Shown here one piece after another: positions 8,354 to 17,713 of a stretch of 63,927 nucleotides of DNA. The notes below the pieces were generated by a model. It saw only the letters and a program-made list of their open reading frames with translations, searched no databases and was not told the DNA's origin. The DNA comes from an uncultured Pelagibacteraceae bacterium. Lineage in GTDB: Bacteria; Pseudomonadota; Alphaproteobacteria; Pelagibacterales; Pelagibacteraceae. The stretch is taken from assembly GCA_902607805.1 (NCBI GenBank), contig CACLLR010000002.1, positions 1 to 63,927 on the forward strand. The letters run 5' to 3'. The translations under genes and the position numbers were made by a program. Each line of letters begins with the position of its first letter. The stretch's first letter is position 1.

Positions 8354-9588
8354 TAAATATCTTCTAAAGGATGATGAGACATAAGTTCAAGATTATTTTT
8401 TCCAACTAAATACTGTTGCTCAAGTTTAACTCCTTCTTTACCTCCTACCTTACCAATATATGTTTCAACAGTAATAGTCATATTTTTTTCAAAATGACCT
8501 TCTCTTTGACCTCCATCAGTTGGATATTTTATTTGTGGCCATTCATCACAAAGTCCAATACCATGAACCATGCACGAATACCTATTACCATAATACTCTT
8601 CAGGGAGTTTCCAAGATTTTTGAGTAAATTCATTAAATGATATTCCAGGTTTAATTAATCTTGCATTGTGTTGAATATGTTCAACAGCTATTTGATATAA
8701 TTTTTTTTGATTATCATTAAATTTGTTTCCTTCTACAAATGTTCTTGATATATCGGCACAATAACCATAAGGACCAACCATATCTGTATCAAAAGATACT
8801 ATTTCACCCGTTTGAATTACTTTGTTGCTGCTTTCTTGCATCCAAGGATTTGTTCTTTCACCAGAAGATAAAATTCTACATTCAATCCATTCACCTCCAT
8901 GTTCAATATTTGTTTTATGCAAAATTGACCAGAGTTCATCCTCGGTCATTCCAGCTTTTAATTCGTTACGCATTTTTGAAACACCAATTTCAGCAACATC
9001 AATTGCAGCTTTCATACATTTTAATTCCTCTGAAGATTTAATAACTCTAGCCATTTCTAGAATTAATTTAGCATCAACAACTTCAATACCTAATTTATTT
9101 AATGCAGTTACAGAAGGACCGTTAATAACATCTATTGCTACTTTTTTACTTTTAAAATAAGAATTTGATAAATCTTTAATTTCATTAATCCATTTTTTTA
9201 ATTGAGAACTTGCTTGATCTCCATTACTAAAATAATCCCAAGTTATTGCCGGTCTTATTTCGTCAATTAAATTTAAGTGCTTGGATAAAATTTCACAGTT
9301 AAAATACTCATAAAGTATTACTGGTCCATCAACAGGAATAAAACAATACCTGGTTAGATTATGCATATTATAAACACTCATATTAGTTGTGTCTAATGCA
9401 TATCTAATATTAACTGGATCAAATAATATACAAGCTTCAAGATTATTTTTTTCTAATTCTTTTTTTACTCTGTCAAGTCTGTAAGATCTAAGCTTATCAA
9501 AATTAATTTCATCTTCTCTTAATCTTTTTTTGGTTAAATAATTTGAATTAGGTTTTAAATGAGGATTAATTTTTCTATTAAATTTCAT
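8353..9588 (-). CDS. dddP: M24-family DddP-like protein (putative DMSP lyase)
   Basis: FDPVNIRYALDTTNMSVYNMHN, GGEWIECRILSSGERTNPWMQES, IVSFDTDMVGPYGYCADISRTF, CMVHGIGLCDEWP, TVETYIG, VKLEQQ: matches remembered Roseobacter DddP motifs including D/D/D/H/E/E metal ligands; activity not proven. Confidence 0.7.
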   Translation of the reverse strand: MKFNRKINPHLKPNSNYLTKKRLREDEINFDKLRSYRLDRVKKELEKNNLEACILFDPVNIRYALDTTNMSVYNMHNLTRYCFIPVDGPVILYEYFNCEILSKHLNLIDEIRPAITWDYFSNGDQASSQLKKWINEIKDLSNSYFKSKKVAIDVINGPSVTALNKLGIEVVDAKLILEMARVIKSSEELKCMKAAIDVAEIGVSKMRNELKAGMTEDELWSILHKTNIEHGGEWIECRILSSGERTNPWMQESSNKVIQTGEIVSFDTDMVGPYGYCADISRTFVEGNKFNDNQKKLYQIAVEHIQHNARLIKPGISFNEFTQKSWKLPEEYYGNRYSCMVHGIGLCDEWPQIKYPTDGGQREGHFEKNMTITVETYIGKVGGKEGVKLEQQYLVGKNNLELMSHHPLEDI

Positions 9589-9589
9589 A

Positions 9590-10765
9590 TCAAATTATAT
9601 TTGTTGCAACCCATTTATGAAAATGATGGGTTGGATTATCCATAACTGGAGAAAAATTGCCACCATTATAAGAAGGAGAGTTTCTTCCTATTTGCATTCT
9701 CTGAATTATGTCGACATCTTCTTTTTGAATATCTTTCCACAGTTTATGATTTTGTTTTCTTAATGATTTGAATTTCTTTGAATTTGCTGCATTTTCTCCA
9801 ACATAATATAACTCCATATGTTCAATTGTATATTCATGATTTACTGGTTCTAACCAATAAGCATAAAAATGATCTTTATGTATGCCCAACATTACATTTG
9901 GAAATAAAGCTATATATTCTGCTATTTTTTCTTTTTTTTTGGGCCAATTAGGAAAGCAAGGAAATTTTTTATTACCTTTAAGTCTTGGATTATAAACTTC
10001 AGTTCCTTGGCCTGCAAATCTATTTGGTAGTCCTTGAATGTGATAATGATCATCAATTTTCGAGTATGAATTAAGTCCAGGGTGAACCCAAGGTAGATGA
10101 TAACTTTCACAATAATTTTCTATAGCAAATTTCCAATTACATTTTGCAGTTAGTTGAAAATATCCAAAATCTTTAGAGTGTTTTATTAATTTTCTATCTT
10201 TTAAAGGCCAAAATTTTGCCCATCTATCACTTAAAGGTTTTATATAATTTTCAAATGAAATTTCATTGTTACTTATATTTATCATTATTAAATCAAGCCA
10301 AACGTAAGTTCTTATTTCTTTTAAGTTATTATCAGACTTGTTAAAACTTGAAGTTTTATGTTTATTCATTCCTCCTATATGAGGTGTAGCAATTAGATTT
10401 CCATCAAAATTATAAGACCAAGAATGATAAGGGCATCTTATCACATTTTTGTTTTTTCCTATCTCACTTACAAGTTTAACTCCTCTATGACTGCAAACAT
10501 TATGAAAAACTTTAATTTTATTTTTTTTGTTTCTCACTATTAATAAAGGCAGGCCTAAAAGGTCTAGAGGTTTTATATCTCCTATATTTGGTAAAGAACT
10601 TGCAACTCCTATTACAACCCACTTATCTTCAAAAATTTTTTTTCTTTCAATAAAAGTATATTCTTTACTAGTATAACATTCATTTGGAAGTCCATGAGCT
10701 TTGTGGATCGGTTTGTTTACCAAATCTAATTTTTTTTTATTAATAATATTATAAATTTCTGACAT
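9590..10765 (-). CDS. Rieske non-heme iron oxygenase alpha subunit (choline monooxygenase/GbcA/ring-hydroxylating type)
   Basis: NVCSHRGVKLVSE...IRCPYHSWSYNFDGNL Rieske CxH/CxxH; NWKFAIENYCESYHLPWVHPGL catalytic Fe site. Confidence 0.92.
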   Translation of the reverse strand: MSEIYNIINKKKLDLVNKPIHKAHGLPNECYTSKEYTFIERKKIFEDKWVVIGVASSLPNIGDIKPLDLLGLPLLIVRNKKNKIKVFHNVCSHRGVKLVSEIGKNKNVIRCPYHSWSYNFDGNLIATPHIGGMNKHKTSSFNKSDNNLKEIRTYVWLDLIMINISNNEISFENYIKPLSDRWAKFWPLKDRKLIKHSKDFGYFQLTAKCNWKFAIENYCESYHLPWVHPGLNSYSKIDDHYHIQGLPNRFAGQGTEVYNPRLKGNKKFPCFPNWPKKKEKIAEYIALFPNVMLGIHKDHFYAYWLEPVNHEYTIEHMELYYVGENAANSKKFKSLRKQNHKLWKDIQKEDVDIIQRMQIGRNSPSYNGGNFSPVMDNPTHHFHKWVATNII

Positions 10766-11394
10766 TATTTTATAACTTCATAGAGACCTAACCAAGCATT
10801 AACATCTTTACTCGCTATATAATTTGATTTAAAAAATTCTATTTTTTTCCATTTATTTTCTTTATTTAACTGATCAATTTTTTTGTCAAATCCGTATGTT
10901 TCATAAATTCCTTCATTAATGGTAAAACAAATTAATCCTTTTTTTTTTGTAATTCTTAAAAATTCATCTAAAGCTGGAGGTTTTACATGACCAAATGTAA
11001 ATGTACCGACACACATAAGTGCATCAAAGGAATTATCTTGTTCTTGAATTTTTTTGTTTAAATCTATTTTATCCAATTTCTGGTAAAGTCCATTTGGAAC
11101 TAAATCTAAAAGTTTTTTTGAAAGATCGGCTCCATAAAAATTTTTAAAACCGTATTTTTTTAATTCAACGCCAACTAAACCTGTTCCACATCCTGCGTCA
11201 TAAATTTTAATATTTTTATTTTTTTGATATTTTATAAAAACTTCAGAGGTTTCTTGGGGCCCTGTATAGTTCCAATCTAACATATCCTTATCATATTTGT
11301 TTCCTTCCCCCCATTCGTCATAATATTTCATGACTTCATCAGTTTTTTTTAATTTGTAAATTGGAACTTTGTTTCCTACATCTTTTTGTGACAT
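10765..11394 (-). CDS. Class I SAM-dependent methyltransferase
   Basis: KIYDAGCGTGLVGVELKKYGF; NSFDALMCVGTFTFGHV. Confidence 0.88.
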   Translation of the reverse strand: MSQKDVGNKVPIYKLKKTDEVMKYYDEWGEGNKYDKDMLDWNYTGPQETSEVFIKYQKNKNIKIYDAGCGTGLVGVELKKYGFKNFYGADLSKKLLDLVPNGLYQKLDKIDLNKKIQEQDNSFDALMCVGTFTFGHVKPPALDEFLRITKKKGLICFTINEGIYETYGFDKKIDQLNKENKWKKIEFFKSNYIASKDVNAWLGLYEVIK

Positions 11395-13799
11395 TAACTT
11401 CTCATTTTTTGTCCGCTTGGATCATAGAGCGGCTCTTTAATTACCGAACAATTAAATAAATCTCCGTTAATTTCGACCTGAATTCCATTTTCTGATTTTA
11501 ATTTTTTTTGATCTATATAAGAAAAAGCAACACTTTTATTAACAAAATGAGCAAAACCTCCTGAGGTTATATATCCTATACTTTTATCATCTTTCATGAC
11601 TGCTTCATTATTTGTTACATCAATATCGTTTGTCTCTACAATTAAAGGAAGAATTTTATTTGTACTATTATCATTTTTAGCTTTGTCTTTTCCTATAAAA
11701 TCTTTTTCCCAATTTATAAAGCTATCTAATCCAGTTTCTTTAGGTGTGAAATCGGGACGATAATCTAAAGTCCAAGCTCCCCAATTTTTTTCTAACCTCA
11801 TAGACATTAAAGCACGTCCACCGAATGGTTTTATATTGAATTCTTTTCCTGCATTAATTAATTCTTCGTATAATTTTAATTGGAAATGTGGAGCAACGTA
11901 TATTTCATAGCCAAGTTCACCAGTGAATGAAATTCTATTTATAATCGCTGGAACTCCTCCTACAAACATTCTCCGTGAATCTCTAAATTTAAATTTTTCA
12001 TTAGAAACATCTTCTCTGACAATTTTTTTAAGTAATTCTCTAGATTTAGGTCCTGCAATTGCAAGCCCATGAAAATCATCTGATCTATTTTTATAATTTA
12101 AGTTAAATTTTTCTAAATGACTTTCAAACCATCTTCTATGCATATCTTGTGCAGCTCCAGATCCGAAAACCATAAATTCATTATCATCTAAACATGCAAC
12201 AGTTAAATCTCCATAGAGTTTACCTCTATAAGAAAGCATTGGACTTAAAGAAATTCTACCAGGTTTAGGTAGTTTTCCAGCCATAATATGATCTAAAAAT
12301 TTTCTTGAATCTGGTCCTTTAAATTCATGTTTTGAAAAATTAGCTACTTCAATTATACCAACATTCTCTCTAACATTAATTACTTCTTTTGAAACATAAT
12401 TGTGAGATCTAGATCTTTTTATTGTCGGGTCCTCGTAAGCGTCTGCTTTATTCTTAGCAAACCAAAGAACAGTTTCTAATCCAAAACTATCTCCCATAAC
12501 AGCGCCCTGGTTTACAAATCTATCATACAACGTTGTTGTTTTTTGTTTTCTTCCTTTAGGTAAAGTTTCATTAGGAAAAGTCATTATAAATCTTCTTTCA
12601 TAATTTTCAGAAGATTTTATTGTTCCATATTGAGGGGATGCATAATCTCCAAATCTTGCAACATCCATGGCCCAGACATCTACCTCAGGTTCTCCATCAA
12701 TTATCCATTCCGCTATACATTTTCCAACTCCTCCACCTTGACAAAATCCAGCCATTACTCCTACGGCAACCCAATAATTTTTCATTCCTGGAACAGGTCC
12801 AATTAATGGACTTCCATCAGGACCAAAAGTAAAAGGTCCATTTACAATATTTTTAATTCCGGCTTTTTCAAGAGCTGGCATTCTCTTAAATCCAATAGCT
12901 AATCTGTCTTGAATGTTTTCTAGTTTTGGCTCTAGCAATTCATGACCAAAATTTAATGGAGTACCTTCAACTTTCCAAGGAGTAGACTTTTGTTCATATG
13001 TGCCTAGTAACATTCCTTTACCTTCTTGTCTAAAATAAATATTACCTTCAAAATCTGTTCCAATTGGAAGTCTTTGATCTCCCAATGCTTCAATTTCTGG
13101 AATAGCCTCTGTAATTAGATAATGGTGTTCCATAGGCTGAACAGGTAAATTTAATCCAGCCAAATTACCAACTTCTCTCGCCCATAATCCTCCGGCATTA
13201 ATAACAATCTCAGCATTAATATTTCCTTTATCTGTTACAACATTCCATGAACCATCTTCTTTTTGTTTAGTGTCCCTTACAACTGTATGAGTATAATATT
13301 TTCCTCCATGAACTTTTGCCGCCTTAGCAAACGCATATGTAACTCCTGATGGATCAACCTCTCCATCTATTGGATCCCATAATGCTAACAAATATCTAGA
13401 AGGATCAATTAAAGGGTTTTTCTTTTTTACTTCTTCAAGAGAAATAAATTCTTGATCTAGTCCCATATATCTTGCTTTTGATCTTTCTCTTTTTAGATAT
13501 TCTGCCCAGACATCGTTTGAAGCTAAATAAAATCCTCCACTTGGTTTAAATCCACAAGAATGACCTGACTCTTTCTCTATTTCTTTGTAAAGACCTATTG
13601 TGTAGGCCATCATCCTTGAAATATTTGGGTCGTTTGAAATTACATGAACATTTCCAGCAGCATGCCATGATGAACCAGAAGTTAATTCGTTTCTTTCTAA
13701 CAAAATACAATCTTTCATTCCAAATTTTGAAAGATGATAAAGAATTGAACAACCAACAACTCCTCCTCCAATTATTACTACTTTGGCATGTTTTTCCAT
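11394..13799 (-). CDS. Dimethylglycine/sarcosine dehydrogenase-like FAD oxidoreductase with C-terminal GcvT domain
   Basis: KVVIIGGGVVGCSILYHLSKFGMKDCILLERNELTSGSSWHAAGN; C-terminal GELGYEIYVAPHFQL folate-binding domain; next to BHMT. Confidence 0.9.
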   Translation of the reverse strand: MEKHAKVVIIGGGVVGCSILYHLSKFGMKDCILLERNELTSGSSWHAAGNVHVISNDPNISRMMAYTIGLYKEIEKESGHSCGFKPSGGFYLASNDVWAEYLKRERSKARYMGLDQEFISLEEVKKKNPLIDPSRYLLALWDPIDGEVDPSGVTYAFAKAAKVHGGKYYTHTVVRDTKQKEDGSWNVVTDKGNINAEIVINAGGLWAREVGNLAGLNLPVQPMEHHYLITEAIPEIEALGDQRLPIGTDFEGNIYFRQEGKGMLLGTYEQKSTPWKVEGTPLNFGHELLEPKLENIQDRLAIGFKRMPALEKAGIKNIVNGPFTFGPDGSPLIGPVPGMKNYWVAVGVMAGFCQGGGVGKCIAEWIIDGEPEVDVWAMDVARFGDYASPQYGTIKSSENYERRFIMTFPNETLPKGRKQKTTTLYDRFVNQGAVMGDSFGLETVLWFAKNKADAYEDPTIKRSRSHNYVSKEVINVRENVGIIEVANFSKHEFKGPDSRKFLDHIMAGKLPKPGRISLSPMLSYRGKLYGDLTVACLDDNEFMVFGSGAAQDMHRRWFESHLEKFNLNYKNRSDDFHGLAIAGPKSRELLKKIVREDVSNEKFKFRDSRRMFVGGVPAIINRISFTGELGYEIYVAPHFQLKLYEELINAGKEFNIKPFGGRALMSMRLEKNWGAWTLDYRPDFTPKETGLDSFINWEKDFIGKDKAKNDNSTNKILPLIVETNDIDVTNNEAVMKDDKSIGYITSGGFAHFVNKSVAFSYIDQKKLKSENGIQVEINGDLFNCSVIKEPLYDPSGQKMRS

Positions 13800-13801
13800 A
13801 A

Positions 13802-14842
13802 CTAGTATTTAATTTCTTTATTAACTTCTTTTAAAGTTTTGTCAGTTCCATGATGAAAATGTTTACTCATGTCAGGCATATACTTCATAGAAATTGGTTT
13901 TTTTCCAACTGCAACTGCCATTTCTCTTACATGGTGAGCTTCTGCTCCACAACAAATTCCAATAAAATTAATTTTTTGTTTTAAACAATCTTTTGCAAAT
14001 TCTGCCATTTCAAATCTATTGCAAAATAAATTATCTAGAGCTACGGGGAAAGCATTTCCTCCAGGTATACAATCACAACCATGGTCTGTTTGATTTAAAA
14101 AACCTGGTTCTTCCTCAGTAGTTCTGTATGGAACAGGCAAGCCTGCTACATGACAAGAAACTTTTTTTCTAACTTCTTTAAGTAATTTCATTGTCATTTT
14201 TGGTCCTCTATAACAATTTAAACCTACTACATCAGCTCCAAGGTCTTCAATTATTTTACAAGCATCTTCAGCGCTGTAACCATCCCTGGTTAGGTCGCCT
14301 CTTGGTATTGCGTAATTTGCAACTGCTATTAAACCTTCATCTTTTATAGCTTTTAGAGCAATTTTCATTTCATCAACCCAATTTATTGTTTCTGCTACTA
14401 CAAAATCAACACCGGCTTCTTTTGCCCATCTAATTTGTTCTTCATACATTTTTTGACATTCTTTAAATGTAGATTTGTCTTTTGGATCAAAAATATTTGT
14501 ATTAGCAACATCGCCACAAACCATCAAATTTAAATCTTTAAATTCAGCTGCAGCATCTTTTGCAATTTTAAGAGCATTTTTTTGCATTAGTTCAAGCAAA
14601 TCTTCTTTTCCTATAATCCTCAATTTTTCCCTATGACCATAATAAGTAAATGCTTGAACAACATCAGATCCAGCTCTAATAAATTCTCTATGTAATTGCG
14701 TAACTACTTCAGGATTTTCTAAAACTACTTCTGGAACAAAAGCGCCTGCAGAAAGATATCCTCTTCTTTCCATGGCAAACAAATAACCTTCGGCACAAAT
14801 TATTGGACCTTTGTTTAATCGTGTAATTAAATCTTCTTTCAT
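13802..14842 (-). CDS. Betaine-homocysteine S-methyltransferase family
   Basis: AEGYLFAMERRGYLSAGAFVPE, QAFTYYGHREKL, VVGLNCYRG, GICCGAEAHHVREMA (Zn-binding Cys) homocysteine methyltransferase motifs. Confidence 0.88.
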   Translation of the reverse strand: MKEDLITRLNKGPIICAEGYLFAMERRGYLSAGAFVPEVVLENPEVVTQLHREFIRAGSDVVQAFTYYGHREKLRIIGKEDLLELMQKNALKIAKDAAAEFKDLNLMVCGDVANTNIFDPKDKSTFKECQKMYEEQIRWAKEAGVDFVVAETINWVDEMKIALKAIKDEGLIAVANYAIPRGDLTRDGYSAEDACKIIEDLGADVVGLNCYRGPKMTMKLLKEVRKKVSCHVAGLPVPYRTTEEEPGFLNQTDHGCDCIPGGNAFPVALDNLFCNRFEMAEFAKDCLKQKINFIGICCGAEAHHVREMAVAVGKKPISMKYMPDMSKHFHHGTDKTLKEVNKEIKY

Positions 14843-14975
14843 TTTTTAATTTAATTTATTTGTAATTATTAAGTGAATAAAGACAATTTTGTCACAACTT
14901 CTGGTTGATCGTGGTTTGCAATTTTCTCTTCTATATGTTCTGATTGATTATTAATTAATTAATTAGGAGATAATA

Positions 14976-15986
14976 ATGAAAATTAAAAAAATACTTCTAT
15001 CAGTTGCAGTAATTTTTGGCTTAACTTCTTTTGGAACTATAGCTAATGCAGCTTGTGGAAATATATCTATTGCTAATATGAACTGGGCTTCAGCAAACTT
15101 TATGGCCGAAGTTGATAAGGTTATATTAGAAAAGGGATACGGATGTACAGTTGAACTTGTTCCAGGAGCAACAATGCCAACATTTACATCAATGCAAGAA
15201 AAAGGTGAGCCAGATGTAGCTCCTGAGTTTTGGGCAAATGCAGCTATTGTAGAATTAGAAGCAGCTGTATCAGAAGGTAAACTGCATTCAATTAACAAAG
15301 CTCCAATTACTGGTTTAGGTGAAGGATGGTGGGTATTGCCTCATACTTTAAAAAAGCATCCAGAACTAACAAGTGCTGATGCAATTTTAAAAAGACCTGA
15401 TTTATTTCCACACCCTGAAGATCCATCAAAAGGTGGATTTCATATCTGCCCTCCGGGATGGAACTGTGAATTAAGTAACAGAAACCATTTTAGAGCATGG
15501 GGAATGGAAGCAAAAGGTTGGGCTATAGTTGAAACTGGTTCAGCTGCTGGATTAGATGGTTCTATTGCTAAAGCTGCTGAAAGAGGAGAAAACTGGTTTG
15601 GATACTACTGGTCTCCAACAGCTTTAATTGGAAAATATGATATGCAGGCTGTAGACATGGGTGAATTTGCTGGAAAGGATAACTGGGATAATTGTTTATC
15701 AAAACCAGAACAAGAATGTGCTAACCCTAAAAAATCTTCATGGGTTAAATCTGAAGTTTTCACTGTAGCCACTGATAATTTTAAAAAAACTGCTGGTGCA
15801 GATGGTATGAAATATCTTGAAAACAGAACCTATCCGGGTCCAGTAATGAATGGAATGTTGGTTTGGATGGGTGAAAACCAAGCTGAAGGTGCAGATGCTG
15901 CAATTGAATTCTTAAAAACACAAGAAGATGTGTGGACTAAGTGGGTTTCAAGCTCAGCCGCTAAAAAAATAAAAAAAGCACTTTAA
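14976..15986 (+). CDS. Glycine betaine/quaternary ammonium-type ABC transporter substrate-binding protein (OpuAC/ProX-like)
   Basis: Signal peptide; NISIANMNWASANFMAEV...DVAPEFWAN...GEGWWVLPH; followed by ProW-like permease. Confidence 0.88.
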   Translation: MKIKKILLSVAVIFGLTSFGTIANAACGNISIANMNWASANFMAEVDKVILEKGYGCTVELVPGATMPTFTSMQEKGEPDVAPEFWANAAIVELEAAVSEGKLHSINKAPITGLGEGWWVLPHTLKKHPELTSADAILKRPDLFPHPEDPSKGGFHICPPGWNCELSNRNHFRAWGMEAKGWAIVETGSAAGLDGSIAKAAERGENWFGYYWSPTALIGKYDMQAVDMGEFAGKDNWDNCLSKPEQECANPKKSSWVKSEVFTVATDNFKKTAGADGMKYLENRTYPGPVMNGMLVWMGENQAEGADAAIEFLKTQEDVWTKWVSSSAAKKIKKAL

Positions 15987-15996
15987 AATAATAATT

Positions 15997-16024
15997 ATCG
16001 AACCCGTTTAAAAACGGGTTCGAT
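15997..16024. terminator. Perfect 13-bp stem, 2-nt loop hairpin between SBP and permease (attenuator/partial terminator)
   Basis: atcgaacccgttt aa aaacgggttcgat, read directly. Confidence 0.75.
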
Positions 16025-16037
16025 CTAAAAAAAATTT

Positions 16038-16922
16038 ATGGATTTTTTAAATAAAATTCCTGTAATGGATAGAACGGCTCTTAGAGAGTTAAAAAAGGGA
16101 ATTGATTTAAGTTTTAAAGAATTTTCAAGAGCTTATGGTGATGGTATTGAGAGTTTTTTTGACCCACTTTTATATTTTTTAATCTGGTTAGAAAAATTAT
16201 TAGTAAATAGCCCTTGGCCTTTAGTCATTGGGGTCTTTGGTTTATTAGCTTGGATTGGTTCAAGAAGTATAAAGCTCGTAATTGGGACTATAGTTTGTTT
16301 TATTGTCATTGGTTACTTTGGAATGTGGAAAAACTGTATGGCAACAGTTGCTATAATTTCAGTTTCTACTTTGGTTTGTATAGTAGTTGGAATTCCAATT
16401 GGAGTGTTAATGTCAAAATCTAGCAGAGCTGAAAAAGCTATATTACCAGTCCTTGATATGATGCAAACAATTCCAAGTTTTGTTTATTTAATTCCAATTA
16501 TTATGCTTCTAGGTATTGGTAAAGTTCCTGGATTATTAGCAGTATGTATTTATGCTTTGCCACCAATTGTGAGATTAACTAATTTAGGAATAAGAGAGGT
16601 GGATAAAGAAACTCTTGAAGCTAGTGAGGCTTTTGGTGCTACTCCAATGCAAAAATTAAAATCTGTTCAAATACCATTATCTCTACCTACTATATTCGCA
16701 GGAGTTAACCAAACTATTATGATGGCATTGGCCATGGTAGTTATAGCCTCAATGATTGGTGTTAAAGGTCTGGGAGTTCCCATTTTGCAAGCAATTTCAA
16801 ATCAATATTTAGCTCTAGGTTTAATGAATGGCTTGGCTATTGTTGCTTTAGCAATAATATTTGACAGAGTGACACAACAATACGGACAAAGAATTCAAAA
16901 ACATAGAGGTCAGAAAAAATAG
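16038..16922 (+). CDS. ProW-like ABC transporter permease
   Basis: EKAILPVLDMMQTIPSFVYLIPIIMLLGIGKVPG; EASEAFGATPMQKLKSVQIPLSLPTIFAGVNQ EAA loop. Confidence 0.92.
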   Translation: MDFLNKIPVMDRTALRELKKGIDLSFKEFSRAYGDGIESFFDPLLYFLIWLEKLLVNSPWPLVIGVFGLLAWIGSRSIKLVIGTIVCFIVIGYFGMWKNCMATVAIISVSTLVCIVVGIPIGVLMSKSSRAEKAILPVLDMMQTIPSFVYLIPIIMLLGIGKVPGLLAVCIYALPPIVRLTNLGIREVDKETLEASEAFGATPMQKLKSVQIPLSLPTIFAGVNQTIMMALAMVVIASMIGVKGLGVPILQAISNQYLALGLMNGLAIVALAIIFDRVTQQYGQRIQKHRGQKK

Positions 16923-16984
16923 TAGGATACTTTATAGCTACGAATTTTGTAGACACTTATTTTAAAATAAATAAATATCCCAAA

Positions 16985-17713
16985 ATGAATTTTTCACTGG
17001 AAATTGGTCCGCATACTGAGCTTGAAAATTTACCTCCAGTTAAGGATATTTATGTAACTTTACTACCTGGAGGGGATTATAAGGAGACGTGTAAAAAGTC
17101 TGAGGATTTAGTAAAAAAAGGTTTTAATCCAATACCTCACTTTCCTGCAAGATCCATATCAAATGATGCAGAATTAAAAGATTATGTTTCTATATGTAAA
17201 GATGTGGGTGTTAAGCAAGCTTTGGTTATAGGTGGAAGTAGAGAACCAGTTGGAAAATTTGATAGCTCTTTTCAAATCTTGGAGACAGGATTTTTTAATG
17301 GGATAAAGATCGGAATTGCTGGACATCCTGAGGGGAGTCCTGATATATCCGATTCAAATTTAGAAAAAGCAATGAAAGATAAAAAGCCTTATGCAGATTA
17401 TATAGTAACTCAATGGTTATTAGATTATCAGCCTATTATTGATTTTATTTCTAAACAAACAGTACCAGTGCATGTGGGAATTACTGGGCCAATGAAAATT
17501 TCAAGCTTAATAAAGTTTGCGAATATTGTAGGGGCAAAAAATTCCATTAATTTTCTAAAATCTAATTTTAGTAAGGCGTTAGATTTATTGAAACCTAAAG
17601 ACCCTAATGATTTAATTGGGAAAGTTAAATCGCATACTGATTTTTTCCACATTTATACATTCGGCGGCTTGAAGGAAACTAACAAGTGGTTGAAGGAGAA
17701 TAATTATGTCTAA
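16985..17713 (+). CDS. metF: Methylenetetrahydrofolate reductase-like protein (compact)
   Basis: MNFSLEIGPHTELENLP...IPHFPARSI...GGSREPVG...KIGIAGHPEG; ~242 aa, divergent. Confidence 0.7.
   Translation: MNFSLEIGPHTELENLPPVKDIYVTLLPGGDYKETCKKSEDLVKKGFNPIPHFPARSISNDAELKDYVSICKDVGVKQALVIGGSREPVGKFDSSFQILETGFFNGIKIGIAGHPEGSPDISDSNLEKAMKDKKPYADYIVTQWLLDYQPIIDFISKQTVPVHVGITGPMKISSLIKFANIVGAKNSINFLKSNFSKALDLLKPKDPNDLIGKVKSHTDFFHIYTFGGLKETNKWLKENNYV

Noticed and set aside
8739-9160. Two overlapping plus-strand ORFs (8739-9041, 8822-9160) opposite dddP-like gene
   Set aside because: Shadow ORFs of a strongly conserved coding region.
9678-9695. ggagag motif considered as glycine riboswitch fragment
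   Set aside because: Inside the Rieske oxygenase coding region and lacking tandem aptamer features.
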